A stretch of DNA of 64,000 bases from the NCBI RefSeq assembly GCF_000195315.1, contig NC_015389.1, positions 434,001 to 498,000 on the forward strand, read 5' to 3'. A program made the translations under genes and the position numbers. Every line of letters begins with the position of its first letter. Position 1 is the first letter of the stretch. Below are positions 38,165-47,152 of the stretch, piece after piece. A model generated the notes under the pieces. That model saw only the letters and a list, made by a program, of their open reading frames with translations, was not told where the DNA came from and did no database searches. Origin of the DNA: Coriobacterium glomerans PW2 (GTDB lineage: Bacteria > Actinomycetota > Coriobacteriia > Coriobacteriales > Coriobacteriaceae).

Positions 38165-38968
38165 ATGGAGTATTCGATCATACAGATCGCTTTGGTGTTC
38201 ATCTGGACATTCATCTGTGCAATCGATCAGTTCGACTTCCTCGAGTCGCTGTACCAGCCGATCGTATCAGGTTTGGTCATCGGTCTGATCCTTGGTGATC
38301 CCAATACCGGCCTCGTCGTCGGCGGCACCTACCAGCTCCTGACGATCGGCAACATGCCGATCGGCGGCGCGCAGCCGCCTAATGCGGTTATCGGCGGCAT
38401 CATGGCAGCGGTGCTGGCTATCGCTCTCAAGACCACTATCGATTACAACACGGCAGCGGCCCTCGCCATTCCGTTCGCGTTGCTCGGTCAGATCGGTGTC
38501 ACAATTGTCTTTACACTCATGTCGCCTCTCATGTCGGCTGCCGACAGGATGGCGCATAATGCAGATGTCAAGGGCATCGTTCATCTGAACTATTTCGCTA
38601 TGGGTCTGCTGGGACTGATCTTTGCTGTCGTCGTGACGCTGTTCTTCATCGCCGGCGCCACCATCGGACAGACTGTTGCCGCAGCGATTCCTCAGTGGTT
38701 GCAGGATGGCCTCAGCGCCGCCGGCGGCATGATGAAGTTCGTCGGCTTCGCGATCCTTCTGAAGGTCATGATGTCACGCGATATGTGGGGCTTCTTCTTC
38801 ATGGGCTTCGCTTTGGCTATCATCACCGTCGCCAACGAATCGCTGGCGACCCCGGCACTGCTCATTTTGTCCCTGATCGGTTTCGGTATCGCATTCTGGG
38901 ACTACCAGCAGCGCACCGAGCTGGCTGGTTCTATCGCTGACGGAGGTGACATGGAAGATGGCATCTAA
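38165..38968 (+). CDS. PTS mannose/GalNAc-family EIIC component
   Basis: A 267-residue membrane subunit that forms the sugar channel together with EIID. Typical features: an N-terminal helix (IIQIALVFIWTFICAIDQ), GLILGDPNTGLVVGGTYQLL with the conserved gating motif, GNMPIGGAQPPNAVIGG, and several helices to the C-terminal FWDYQQR. AGGAGGAG precedes the ATG. The end of the gene overlaps the EIID start by 11 bases. A short stem (GCCGG-N7-CCGGC) lies in the gap before it. Substrate specificity for GalNAc is inferred from the operon. Confidence 0.92.
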   Translation: MEYSIIQIALVFIWTFICAIDQFDFLESLYQPIVSGLVIGLILGDPNTGLVVGGTYQLLTIGNMPIGGAQPPNAVIGGIMAAVLAIALKTTIDYNTAAALAIPFALLGQIGVTIVFTLMSPLMSAADRMAHNADVKGIVHLNYFAMGLLGLIFAVVVTLFFIAGATIGQTVAAAIPQWLQDGLSAAGGMMKFVGFAILLKVMMSRDMWGFFFMGFALAIITVANESLATPALLILSLIGFGIAFWDYQQRTELAGSIADGGDMEDGI

Positions 38969-40031
38969 TGACTACGTGATCCCTGATCGCTACGAGGATC
39001 AGACGCCTGCCGCGCAGCTCGATAAGAAGACGCTCAACAAGATGGCATGGCGCTCCTGCTTTTTGCAGGCATCGTTCAACTATGAGCGGATGCAGGCGGG
39101 CGGCTGGCTCTACGGCATCCTTCCGGGTCTCGAGAAGATCCATACCAACAAGAACGATCTCGCGGCGTCGATGAGCCACAATCTGGAGTTCTTCAACACG
39201 CACCCGTTTCTCGTGACGTTCGTCATGGGCATCGTGCTGTCTCTTGAGCAGAACAAACTCGACATCCCGACCATCCGCGCCGTCCGCGTCGCGGCGATGG
39301 GGCCGCTCGGCGGCATCGGCGACGCCATCTTCTGGCTGACGCTCGTGCCGATCACGGCCGGCATCACGTCGAACATGGCGATCTCCGGAAACATGCTCGC
39401 ACCGTTCATCTTCTTGGCCATCTTCAACGTCGTGCAGTTCCTGTTGCGCTTCGGTCTCATGAAATGGTCCTACAAGATGGGCACGAGCGCGATCGATGCG
39501 CTCACCTCGCAGATGCAGGCGTTCACGCGTGCCGCTTCGATCATGGGTGTCTTTGTCGTCGGCTGCCTGACGGTCACGATGGGCGCCACCCAGATCAATC
39601 TCAAGATCCCGAATGGGACCTCGATGGGCTACAGCGCGACCACGGCTGTCGTATCAAACGATGACGCCGAGAATTTCAATCAGGAGATTTCTTCTGATGC
39701 GAAGGCGGGCACGATCGGCACGAAGGGTGCCGACGGCAAGCCGATCACGATCAAGAACGCTGACGGAACCGAGACCACCACGGGTATCACCGATCTCGGA
39801 AACGGCATGAGCTCGGTCACCTATGCGACCGTTACGCAGACGCCGGTCAACTTCAGCGTCGCGGACACGCTCAACACGGTTATCCCGAAACTGATCCCGC
39901 TCGCACTCGTGATGGTTCTCTATTACATGTTCGCGAAGCGCAGCTGGACCCCGATCAAGGGCATCGTCTTGATGTTCGTCTTGGGAATCCTGGGCGCCGG
40001 TCCGTTCGGTCTGTGGGGAAGCATCTGGTAG
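38958..40031 (+). CDS. PTS mannose/GalNAc-family EIID component
   Basis: A 357-residue membrane subunit. The N-terminus matches the family (LDKKTLNKMAWRSCFLQASFN, GWLYGILPGLEKIH, FFNTHPFLVTFVMG, AAMGPLGGIGDAIFW). It is longer than most EIID proteins (about 270-305): residues about 220-310 form a Thr/Asn/Gly/Asp-rich stretch (VVSNDDAENFNQEISSDA, then GADGKPITIKNADGTETT) between two helices, probably an extended external loop. GGAGGTGAC lies before the ATG at 38958. Last of the PTS genes; a terminator follows at 40103. Confidence 0.92.
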   Translation: MASNDYVIPDRYEDQTPAAQLDKKTLNKMAWRSCFLQASFNYERMQAGGWLYGILPGLEKIHTNKNDLAASMSHNLEFFNTHPFLVTFVMGIVLSLEQNKLDIPTIRAVRVAAMGPLGGIGDAIFWLTLVPITAGITSNMAISGNMLAPFIFLAIFNVVQFLLRFGLMKWSYKMGTSAIDALTSQMQAFTRAASIMGVFVVGCLTVTMGATQINLKIPNGTSMGYSATTAVVSNDDAENFNQEISSDAKAGTIGTKGADGKPITIKNADGTETTTGITDLGNGMSSVTYATVTQTPVNFSVADTLNTVIPKLIPLALVMVLYYMFAKRSWTPIKGIVLMFVLGILGAGPFGLWGSIW

Positions 40032-40102
40032 AGATCGGTTTGTCGGGGTTTCCCGCCGCCTGTTTGCAGGCGACGTCGCTCCGGTTCTGATCTTCAATCG
40101 GG

Positions 40103-40142
40103 AAGGCCGCGTCCCTTGGGTCCAAAGGGGTGCGGCCTTTCT
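40103..40142 (+). terminator. Terminator after the PTS genes
   Basis: AAGGCCGC and GCGGCCTT, extended by CCC/GGG after a short internal mismatch, form a long stem with about a 12-base loop, followed by TCTCG with few T residues. It separates the PTS genes from gntR. Confidence 0.7.
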
Positions 40143-40179
40143 CGAACACTGATCCTGTCGATAAAGGAGGCGAGAGCTC

Positions 40180-40911
40180 ATGGCACTCGGCGCACGCAAA
40201 CAGCCGCTCTATGATCAGCTCGTCGGCATCCTGAGCGATAAGATCGACAATGAGTATCGCCCCGGCGATCTCATCCCCTCCGAGCGGCTGCTCGCCGAGC
40301 GCTACGGGCTGTCGCGCACGACCGTCCGGCTGGCGCTTCAGGACTTGGAGCGTCAGGGTCTGGTTATCAGGCAACATGGTCGCGGGACGTTCGTCGCCGA
40401 CCGCTCCGCCCAGACCACGAATCTCATGCACTCCTACAGCTTCACCGAACAGATGCGCGCCTTGGGGCGCTCTCCCAAGACGACGATTTTGGAATTCAGA
40501 GAGATGGAAGCTGACAAGAACCTCGCTGCGCACATGGGGGCGCGCATCGGGGATCGGCTCTTCAAGCTGAAGCGCCTGCGCGCCGCCGACGGGATGCCCA
40601 TGATGGTCGAGAGAACCTATCTGCCGATGCGCAGATTCATGACGCTCAAGCGTCCCCTCGTCGAACGACGGCCTCTCTATGAGATCATCGAACACGACTA
40701 CCATGAGAAGATTCGCGTTGCCGAGGAGGAGTTCTTCGCAAGCATCGCGCGTCCCGCAGACGCGCACCTGCTCGACATCGCTGATGGATCTCCTGTGCTC
40801 GATCTCGCGCGCACCACCTATGACACCGGCAACGAGATCATCGAGTATACCCTCTCGGTCGCCCGTGCCGATCAATTCAAATACAAAGTCTTCCACTACA
40901 GGAACGATTGA
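40180..40911 (+). CDS. GntR/HutC family regulator of the amino-sugar operon
   Basis: A 243-residue regulator with an N-terminal GntR winged helix (LYDQLVGILSDKI, PSERLLAERYGLSRTTVRLAL, GRGTFV) and a C-terminal UTRA ligand domain (VERTYLPMRRFM, LDIADGSPVLDLART, EYTLSVARADQFKYKV). UTRA regulators such as NagR/DasR and AgaR2 bind phosphorylated amino sugars and leave DNA on binding. AAAGGAGG precedes the ATG. It lies between the PTS genes and the catabolic genes, and a TGGT-N4-ACCA site in the PTS promoter is its likely operator. The effector is probably GalNAc-6-P or galactosamine-6-P. Confidence 0.9.
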   Translation: MALGARKQPLYDQLVGILSDKIDNEYRPGDLIPSERLLAERYGLSRTTVRLALQDLERQGLVIRQHGRGTFVADRSAQTTNLMHSYSFTEQMRALGRSPKTTILEFREMEADKNLAAHMGARIGDRLFKLKRLRAADGMPMMVERTYLPMRRFMTLKRPLVERRPLYEIIEHDYHEKIRVAEEEFFASIARPADAHLLDIADGSPVLDLARTTYDTGNEIIEYTLSVARADQFKYKVFHYRND

Positions 40912-40921
40912 AATAAAGAAG

Positions 40922-40954
40922 ACCGCCGGGGTGAGGATCACGATCCCGGGCGGT
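40922..40954 (+). promoter_or_regulatory. Hairpin between gntR and agaS
   Basis: ACCGCCGGGG and CCCGGGCGGT pair with one bulge around a 12-base loop, 11 bases after the gntR stop and 29 before the agaS start. No U-tract follows, so it may tune read-through or protect the downstream message. Confidence 0.5.
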
Positions 40955-40983
40955 GCTATGCACGAACTGAAAAGGAGAACGCG

Positions 40984-42150
40984 ATGTTTGAAAAGAGTTG
41001 CGACGACCTCGAGAAGCTGGGCGCTCGGAACACGACGACCGAGATCATGCAGGAGCCCGCCCTGTGGCGCGAGACCGTCAGGATCTACAGGGAGAACAAA
41101 ACGGCTATCGAGGCGTTTCTCGCCGAGGCGGCTGCCATGGCCGACGGTCGCACGACGGTGGTGCTCGCTGGGGCCGGCTCCTCGGACTATGTGAGCGATA
41201 CCGTCGCACCCTATCTGCGCCGCTGCGGAGACACGGACACCTTTGATTTCAAACCCATCGCCACGACCGATCTCGTCTCGGCGCCGCTCGATTTCATTCG
41301 CCCCGCAGACCCCACGATCGTCGTGTCCTTCGCGCGCTCTGGCAACAGTCCCGAGAGCTTGGCTGCCGTGCGCGTGCTGGGCAAGCTGATCGACAACGTC
41401 AGATTTCTGAATATCACCTGTGCGCCCGATGGCAGGCTCAAGACCGAGTTCGATGGAGATCCGCATGCGCTGACGATCCTTCTGCCGGGTGCCAACGACA
41501 AGGGCTTCGCCATGACGGGGAGCTACACCTGCATGCAGCTGCTGTGCGCGCTCATCTTCGACACGTCCGATATCGAGAAGAAGGCCGCATGGGTCGAGGC
41601 GGCAGCCGATATGGGTGAGGAGGTCATCTCACGCGAGTCCGAGATCGCGCGCTATCTGTCCGGCGACTTCAATCGGGTGACCTATCTGGGATCGGGCGGT
41701 CTCTCCGGCCTCGCGCAGGAGGCCCAGCTCAAGATCTTGGAGCTCGCCCACGGTCTGGTGGCCACCTCATGGGATTCGGCTATGGGATACCGCCATGGCC
41801 CCAAGAGCTTCGTGGATGACAAGACGCTCGTGTTCGTCTTCGTGAGCAACGATCCCTACACGCGCCAATACGATCTCGATATCCTGAATGAGATCTCCGG
41901 CGACGACATCGCGCAGCGCACGGTAGCCGTTCAGCAGGATGCCGGGACGGTCTTCGAGCACGAATCGTTTACATTCCAAGGTCGCGAGCCACTGCCTGAG
42001 GCGTATCTGTCTCTGCCCTTCGCTATGGTGGCGCAGACCATCGGCGTGCTGAACTCGGTGCGCGTGGGCAACACGCCCGACACGCCCAATCCGACCGGTA
42101 CCGTGAATCGCGTCGTCAAAGGCGTGACGATTCACCCTTGGGAGGCGTGA
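40984..42150 (+). CDS. agaS: Galactosamine-6-phosphate deaminase/isomerase (AgaS family)
   Basis: Converts galactosamine-6-P to tagatose-6-P with release of ammonia. The 388-residue protein has two SIS domains: the first around VVLAGAGSSDYVSDTVAPYL and VVSFARSGNSPESLAA (about residues 60-190), the second around VTYLGSGGLSGLAQEA and SWDSAMGYRHGPKSF (about 230-370). This arrangement and EMLEL-like helix LKILELAHGLVATSWD are characteristic of AgaS. GAAAAGGAG precedes the ATG. Downstream nagA/agaA, a LacX-like gene and lacC complete the pathway. Confidence 0.9.
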   Translation: MFEKSCDDLEKLGARNTTTEIMQEPALWRETVRIYRENKTAIEAFLAEAAAMADGRTTVVLAGAGSSDYVSDTVAPYLRRCGDTDTFDFKPIATTDLVSAPLDFIRPADPTIVVSFARSGNSPESLAAVRVLGKLIDNVRFLNITCAPDGRLKTEFDGDPHALTILLPGANDKGFAMTGSYTCMQLLCALIFDTSDIEKKAAWVEAAADMGEEVISRESEIARYLSGDFNRVTYLGSGGLSGLAQEAQLKILELAHGLVATSWDSAMGYRHGPKSFVDDKTLVFVFVSNDPYTRQYDLDILNEISGDDIAQRTVAVQQDAGTVFEHESFTFQGREPLPEAYLSLPFAMVAQTIGVLNSVRVGNTPDTPNPTGTVNRVVKGVTIHPWEA

Positions 42151-42155
42151 GGACC

Positions 42156-43307
42156 GTGGGCAGATATGCGGTGCTCGCGGACCGCTTCTATTTCCCGACG
42201 CACACCCTCGACGGGGGCTATCTTCTGGTTGAAGACGGGATGTTCGGCGAGCATGTCGAGAAGGAGCCCGACTGCGAGATTCTCGACCGGCGCGGCTGCC
42301 ATGTCGCGCCGGGCTTCGTCGACACGCATATCCACGGCTATGGCGATTGCGATGTCATGGACGGAACCTGGGACAGCGTCCACACGATCGCGAAGCGCAT
42401 CCTCGAAAACGGGGTCACCTCATGGCTGCCGACGACGCTGACCGCGACGGCCGAGCAGCTCGATGCCGCCTGTCACGGAGTCGCCGACCGCATCGACGAG
42501 AACACCGGAGCGCGCATCCAGGGTATCTTTTTGGAGGGTCCGTTTTTCACCGAGAAGCATAAAGGGGCGCAGAACCCCGCGTATCTGAGCGCACCGGCTA
42601 TCGAGAAGCTCAAACGCTGGCAGAGCTCGGCGAAGGGCCTGGTGAAAAAGATCGCGATCGCGGCCGAGTTCCCGGACAGTCCGGCGTTCATCCGCGCGGC
42701 CCGCGAGATGGGCGTCGTCGTGGCGCTCGGGCATTCCGACGCCGGGGTGAGCGATGCGCTGCACTGTCTGGACGCCGGCGCGCGCGTGTTCGTTCACACG
42801 TACAACGGCATGAGCCCGCTGCATCATCGCGAGCCGGGCATGGTCGGAGCGGCGTTGTATTCGGGGCACCGGACCTATTCCGAACTCATCTGCGACGGTC
42901 ATCATGTGAATCCGATCGCTGCGTCGATCGTCATGCAGTGCAAGGGACATGATCATTGCGTCCTCATCACCGACTGCATGCGCGCGGGCGGCATGCCCGA
43001 TGGCGACTACCTGCTCGGCGAGCTGCCGGTCGTCGTCGCCGGGGGCACGGCGCGCCTCAAGGACGCCGGCTCGCTCGCCGGCTCGATCCTGCGTCTCAAC
43101 GACGCAGTCAAACATGTCGTCGCATGGGGGATCGCGACGCCGGCGCAGGCCATCGACATGGCGACCCGCGTGGCAGCCGAGGCCAACGAGATCGGCGATG
43201 TATGCGGATCGATTCAGGCCGGGCGCGCGGCCGACTTCGTCGTGCTCGAGCCCGACCTGACGCTGAGCGAGACGTTTCTGGGAGGCAAGTCCGTCTATCG
43301 GCGCTGA
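42156..43307 (+). CDS. nagA: N-acetylglucosamine/N-acetylgalactosamine-6-phosphate deacetylase
   Basis: Removes acetate from the imported amino-sugar phosphate. The 383-residue amidohydrolase keeps the metal motif DTHIHGYG, the metal-bridging Glu in LEGPFF, His residues in LGHSDAG and FVHTYNGMSPLHHREPG, and the catalytic Asp in LITDCMRAGG. The start is uncertain: GTG 42156 follows GAGGA; GTG 42147 or TTG 42138, which overlaps agaS, are alternatives. In this context (AgaS, LacC, GatY) GalNAc-6-P is the likelier substrate, in which case agaA would be the better name; sequence alone does not separate the two. Confidence 0.88.
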   Translation: MGRYAVLADRFYFPTHTLDGGYLLVEDGMFGEHVEKEPDCEILDRRGCHVAPGFVDTHIHGYGDCDVMDGTWDSVHTIAKRILENGVTSWLPTTLTATAEQLDAACHGVADRIDENTGARIQGIFLEGPFFTEKHKGAQNPAYLSAPAIEKLKRWQSSAKGLVKKIAIAAEFPDSPAFIRAAREMGVVVALGHSDAGVSDALHCLDAGARVFVHTYNGMSPLHHREPGMVGAALYSGHRTYSELICDGHHVNPIAASIVMQCKGHDHCVLITDCMRAGGMPDGDYLLGELPVVVAGGTARLKDAGSLAGSILRLNDAVKHVVAWGIATPAQAIDMATRVAAEANEIGDVCGSIQAGRAADFVVLEPDLTLSETFLGGKSVYRR

Positions 43308-43387
43308 TCGTCTGGTGTCCATGTGCGCATCTCGCTCGGGCGAGCCGCAGCCGCGCTCGCCCCGGTGCGCTGAAGAAGGGAAGAGAT

Positions 43388-44269
43388 ATGGAACATGTGC
43401 TGACCGACGGCGAGCTGTCCGTCACGCTGAGCACGACGGGCGGCTCTCTGACATCGATCAAGGCCGCGGGCCGCGAGTATCTGTGGCAGGCCGATCCGCG
43501 TGTATGGAGCGGACAGGCGCCGATCTGCTTTCCCATCTGCGGCGGGTTGCGCGAGGGCCGCGCCGAGACGACGGACGGCTCGCGCATCGAGCTCAGCCGG
43601 CACGGCTTCACGCGCGGGCGGGAGTTCGCCCTGGTCGATGCCCGGGACGCGATGGCGGCGATGCGGCTCACGAGCACGCCGGAGCTGCTCTCGCAATATC
43701 CGTTCCCGTTCGAGTTCGTCGCGCGCTACACGCTCGGCCGCGTCGCAGGCGCACTCGACGTGTCCTATGAGATCACGAATGTCGGCGAGCGCGATATGCC
43801 CTTCTTCGTCGGCGGACATCCGGCGTTTCGCTGCCCCCTCAGCTGTGAGGAGGATTTTACCGACTACCTGATTCGCTTCGACGAGCCCGAAGTCGAGACG
43901 GTGCCGCGCGCTGAGGTCGACACCGGCCTCATCGACGTCTCCGATCGCAGCGAGGGACCGCAGAGAGGTCGCGACCTGCCGCTGTCGCATGAGCTGTTCG
44001 CGGTGTCCGAGACGATATACGACCGGTTGGCGAGCCGCGGCGCGACGCTGCTCAGTCGTCGCGGAACCCATGGCGTCCGGCTCACCTTCCCCGACATGCC
44101 CTACCTCATCGTATGGAGCAAGCCCGCAGGCGACTTCGTGGCCATCGAGCCGTGGGGCGGTCTGTCGACCTGTTCAGACGAGGACGATATCTTCGAGCAC
44201 AAGCGCGGCTGCCTGATCGCCCGTCCGGGTGAGACCGTGACGCGCGGCTTTACCATCGAGGTGTTCTAG
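43388..44269 (+). CDS. Aldose 1-epimerase family protein (LacX-like)
   Basis: A 293-residue protein of the galactose-mutarotase fold. The catalytic residues are expected at HGFTRG, VGGHPAFRCPL and the Glu in VAIEPWGGLST. Proteins of this branch (LacX) accompany tagatose-6-P pathway genes in lactic acid bacteria, where they are thought to interconvert anomers. GAAGAAGGG precedes the ATG. It lies between the deacetylase and lacC genes in the same orientation, so it belongs to the operon. Exact substrate unknown. Confidence 0.82.
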   Translation: MEHVLTDGELSVTLSTTGGSLTSIKAAGREYLWQADPRVWSGQAPICFPICGGLREGRAETTDGSRIELSRHGFTRGREFALVDARDAMAAMRLTSTPELLSQYPFPFEFVARYTLGRVAGALDVSYEITNVGERDMPFFVGGHPAFRCPLSCEEDFTDYLIRFDEPEVETVPRAEVDTGLIDVSDRSEGPQRGRDLPLSHELFAVSETIYDRLASRGATLLSRRGTHGVRLTFPDMPYLIVWSKPAGDFVAIEPWGGLSTCSDEDDIFEHKRGCLIARPGETVTRGFTIEVF

Positions 44270-44306
44270 CGCCCATGCGCGCGAGCGACCAAGACAAGGA
44301 GTATCG

Positions 44307-45242
44307 ATGATTCTCACCGTAACCATGAACCCGTCCATCGACACGCGCTACCAGCTCAGCGAGCTCATCGTGGATGACGTCAACCGGGTGCAGCCCATGA
44401 AGACCGCCGGCGGCAAGGGCCTGAACGTCTCGCGCGTGCTCATGCAGCTCGGCGACGAGGTGCTCGCGACCGGCCTGCTCGGCGGCCATATGGGTGCCTA
44501 CATGGAAGAGCTCATGGATCGCGACGGCATACCGCACAGCTTCACGCCCATCGCCGGGGAGACGCGGATCTGCCTCAACATCTTGCATGAGGGCAACCAG
44601 ACCGAGCTGCTCGAGGGAGGCCCTGAGATCTCGACAGCGGAGCTCGGCGCCTTCGAGACGGCATATGCTGCGCTCGTGGGGCGCGCCTCGTGCGTGACCA
44701 TATCGGGCAGCCTTCCCGCAGGCGTGCCGGCGGACTGCTATGCCAAGCTGGTTCGGGTGGCCCGCAGCGCGGGCGTGCCGGTGCTGTTGGACAGCTCGGG
44801 CGCGCCCCTGGATGCGGCTCTCGAATCACGTGCGCGGCCCACGCTCGTGAAGCCGAATCTCACCGAGATCAACGGACTGCTCGGCACCTCCTTCACCACC
44901 GATCAGCTCGACGAGCTGCAGCAGGCGCTCCGATCCGACAAGCGCTTCGAGGACATCTCGTGGGTCGTCGTGAGCGCCGGCGCGGCCGGATCCATCGCAT
45001 TTCGGGGAGAGCGCACCTATCGCGTGACGCAACCCCCGATCCCCGCGGTGAACGCCACCGGATCCGGCGACGCGACGATCGCCGGATTCGCGCACGCGAT
45101 CGTTGGCGGAAATGACGACGAGACGGTGCTGCGCATCGCGAACACGTGCGGGAAGCTCAACGCGATGGATCCGCAGACCGGCCATCTCGCTATGGAGCAC
45201 TGGGACGAGGTGTACGGCGCCGTAAAGGTCACAGAGCTCTGA
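44307..45242 (+). CDS. lacC: Tagatose-6-phosphate kinase (PfkB family)
   Basis: Phosphorylates tagatose-6-P to tagatose-1,6-bisP. The 311-residue protein has the PfkB-family signatures: TMNPSIDTRYQL at the start, the substrate site AGGKGLNVSRVL, SGSLPAG, VKPNLTEI and the catalytic NATGSGDATIAGF. LacC and FruK (1-phosphofructokinase) are hard to tell apart; the flanking agaS, lacX-like and gat genes favour LacC. AAGGAG lies before the ATG and a terminator stands about 90 bases after the stop. It is the only kinase in the window able to serve both the amino-sugar and galactitol routes. Confidence 0.85.
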   Translation: MILTVTMNPSIDTRYQLSELIVDDVNRVQPMKTAGGKGLNVSRVLMQLGDEVLATGLLGGHMGAYMEELMDRDGIPHSFTPIAGETRICLNILHEGNQTELLEGGPEISTAELGAFETAYAALVGRASCVTISGSLPAGVPADCYAKLVRVARSAGVPVLLDSSGAPLDAALESRARPTLVKPNLTEINGLLGTSFTTDQLDELQQALRSDKRFEDISWVVVSAGAAGSIAFRGERTYRVTQPPIPAVNATGSGDATIAGFAHAIVGGNDDETVLRIANTCGKLNAMDPQTGHLAMEHWDEVYGAVKVTEL

Positions 45243-45328
45243 GCCTGTCGCGGAAAAACAGGTGCCTCGGTCGACGAGTGCATATTCCGAACCTCTGCGG
45301 CCTGCTATCAATAGCAAATCGAATCTTG

Positions 45329-45364
45329 GAAGCCCTCGGTTCCGTGCGGCCGAGGGCTTCTTTC
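45329..45364 (+). terminator. Terminator of the amino-sugar operon
   Basis: GAAGCCCTCGG and CCGAGGGCTTC form a perfect 11-base-pair stem with a ten-base loop, followed by TTTCGGTT. It ends the agaS-lacC operon before the galactitol operon. Confidence 0.85.
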
Positions 45365-45441
45365 GGTTCGTGTCGCCGAATTCGATCAATTCGGTAGGAC
45401 GATCGAGAAAATAGATGCAACTCACAACCAAAAAGTGACCG

Positions 45442-45499
45442 TTTGCCAATAATTGCAAAGGTTTGTATTGCAAAGTGCCAAGTAACTTGCCACTATCAT
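45442..45499 (+). promoter_or_regulatory. Promoter/operator region of the galactitol operon
   Basis: Two related elements, TTTGC-N8-GCAAAG (45442-45460) and TTTG-TATT-GCAAAG (45462-45475), are inverted repeats and share TTGCAAAG. TGCCA recurs at 45445, 45476 and 45489. TATCAT (45494-45499) is a plausible -10. The cluster just upstream of a DeoR gene is typical of autoregulated DeoR operons. Confidence 0.45.
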
Positions 45500-45522
45500 G
45501 TTACGAGCTGGAGAAAGGCGAG

Positions 45523-46302
45523 ATGGACATGACCGAGGTTCGAAAATCCAAGATCTTGGAGACACTGCGCGCAAAGCGGTCCGTTCGCATCATGGATCTG
45601 AGCAAGCAGCTGCGCGTCTCGCGTGAGACCATCCGGAAGGACCTCGCCGAAATGGAACAGGAAGGTTTGCTTCGAAAGACTTACGGCGGAGCCGTTTTAG
45701 ACGAGGCGAACGTGGAAACCGATTACGATCGGCGTCGAGGTGAGAGCGATGCGGCAAAGAAGGCGATCGCCCAGCGTGCCGTGAAATTCATCGAACCCGG
45801 TGACACGATCTATCTCGATTATGGGACGACGACGTACGCGCTGGCCGAACAGCTTGCGAACTCGACCGGTCTCACGGTCGTCACGAATACGATTCCCATC
45901 GTGAATCGCCTGATCCACTCTCCAGGCATCGAACTCATCATCTTGGGTGGAAATGTTCGCAAGAACGAGGACTCGCTCTTCGGCAGCCTCGGGCTCAACA
46001 GCGCCAGCGACATCTTCGTTGACATCGGGTTCTTCGGATGTGCCGGCATCACCCCGCAAGCCGGCCCCACGAACTATCACATGGGCGAGATCGAGATCTC
46101 CAAGCTCATGGTTGCGCACAGCCGCACGTCGATTCTGCTTGCGGACGCATCGAAGATCGGCAGATCCGCTTTATATCGGACATCGGAGATCGCCGATATC
46201 GACATCTTCATCACAGATGATATCGACGATTCCGCGATGGAGACGGAATTCACCGAAGCAAATGTGGAGGTTATCAAGATCGATAGGAGCAAAGATGAGT
46301 GA
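45523..46302 (+). CDS. DeoR family regulator of the galactitol operon
   Basis: A 259-residue DeoR/GlpR-type protein: an N-terminal helix-turn-helix (RKSKILETLRAKRSVRIMDLS, LRVSRETIRKDLAEMEQEG, YGGAVL) and a C-terminal DeoR sensor domain (TIYLDYGTTTYALAEQL, VVTNTIPIVNRL, GGNVRKNEDSLFG, LADASKIG) which binds sugar phosphates. I start at ATG 45523, three bases after GAGAAAGGC; ATG 45529 is also possible. It is the first gene before gatA and overlaps it by eight bases, so it is co-expressed with the PTS it most likely controls. The effector could be galactitol-1-P or tagatose-6-P. Confidence 0.86.
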   Translation: MDMTEVRKSKILETLRAKRSVRIMDLSKQLRVSRETIRKDLAEMEQEGLLRKTYGGAVLDEANVETDYDRRRGESDAAKKAIAQRAVKFIEPGDTIYLDYGTTTYALAEQLANSTGLTVVTNTIPIVNRLIHSPGIELIILGGNVRKNEDSLFGSLGLNSASDIFVDIGFFGCAGITPQAGPTNYHMGEIEISKLMVAHSRTSILLADASKIGRSALYRTSEIADIDIFITDDIDDSAMETEFTEANVEVIKIDRSKDE

Positions 46303-46804
46303 TCTTGCAAGCCCGCGCACAGAACCCGTGCCGACCGACCCTTCAAAGCGCGATCCGGCAGAAGTTGAGTGGCTGTACCTGCATGGGACTGATTTCGCAG
46401 ATCAACCGGACCTGTTCCATGGTGTGAGCACCTATCTTCTCGATCACGGGTATGTGCGCCCGGGGTTCGAGCAGGCGCTCGCCAAACGGGAGCGCTCGTT
46501 TCCGACCGGTCTTCCCACGCAGCCAGCGGTGGCGATCCCGCATACCGATGGCGAGCATGTACTCAGAGAAGCCATCGCGTGCATAGTCAACAAGCGTCCG
46601 ATCGAGTTCGTCGAGATGTGCGGCGAGGCGGATGACATCGTCTGCCCCAGCGTGTTCTTCATCCTCGTCATGCGTGAGGGCAAGACGCATCTTGACGTGC
46701 TTTCGAGCTTGATAGAGCGAATCCAACAGGGAGGGCTCGTATCGCGCATCATGAGAGCAGCAGATGAAGCCGAACTCAGGGAGGTGATCGCGAGCGTGTG
46801 GTAG
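46295..46804 (+). CDS. gatA: PTS galactitol-family EIIA component
   Basis: A 169-residue EIIA of the fructose/mannitol-type fold (PTS_EIIA_2). The phosphorylated His is in VAIPHTDGEHV; further family features are FPTGLPT and HLDVLSSLIERIQ. The first 25 residues are Pro/charged and probably flexible. TAGGAGC precedes the ATG, which overlaps the regulator gene. It passes phosphate to GatB at 46863. Family assignment is firm; galactitol as the substrate is inferred from the EIIC type and the neighbouring dehydrogenase. Confidence 0.87.
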   Translation: MSDLASPRTEPVPTDPSKRDPAEVEWLYLHGTDFADQPDLFHGVSTYLLDHGYVRPGFEQALAKRERSFPTGLPTQPAVAIPHTDGEHVLREAIACIVNKRPIEFVEMCGEADDIVCPSVFFILVMREGKTHLDVLSSLIERIQQGGLVSRIMRAADEAELREVIASVW

Positions 46805-46862
46805 AGCGCGGCTCAGATACAGCGTCGGCAGACGCGCCGGCGAGAGGGAAGGGAGCAAGACC

Positions 46863-47150
46863 ATGGCAGTGAAGCGAATCATCGTCGCATGCGGAGGTGC
46901 GATCGCGACCTCGACGGTTGCAGCGAACAAAATCCGGGAGATATGCGACAGAAACGGCATCGACGCCGATGTCACTCAGGCTCGCATCACGGAGCTGGAA
47001 TCGATGAAGGATCAAGCGGATCTGATCGTGACGACCGCAAAGGTTCGTCGCGATTACGGCGTTCCCGTGATCCACGGCGTCGCATTCATCTCGGGCATCG
47101 GAATCGAAGCCACCGAGCGCAAGATCTTGGATGCCCTTCAGAGCACGTGA
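46863..47150 (+). CDS. gatB: PTS galactitol-family EIIB component
   Basis: A 95-residue EIIB with the phosphorylated Cys10 in the loop ACGGAIATSTVAANKI, which resembles that of low-molecular-weight tyrosine phosphatases, followed by TQARITELESM and VIHGVAFISGIG. This is typical of GatB. AAGGGAG precedes the ATG. A structured gap of about 130 bases separates it from gatC. Confidence 0.9.
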   Translation: MAVKRIIVACGGAIATSTVAANKIREICDRNGIDADVTQARITELESMKDQADLIVTTAKVRRDYGVPVIHGVAFISGIGIEATERKILDALQST

Positions 47151-47152
47151 GA

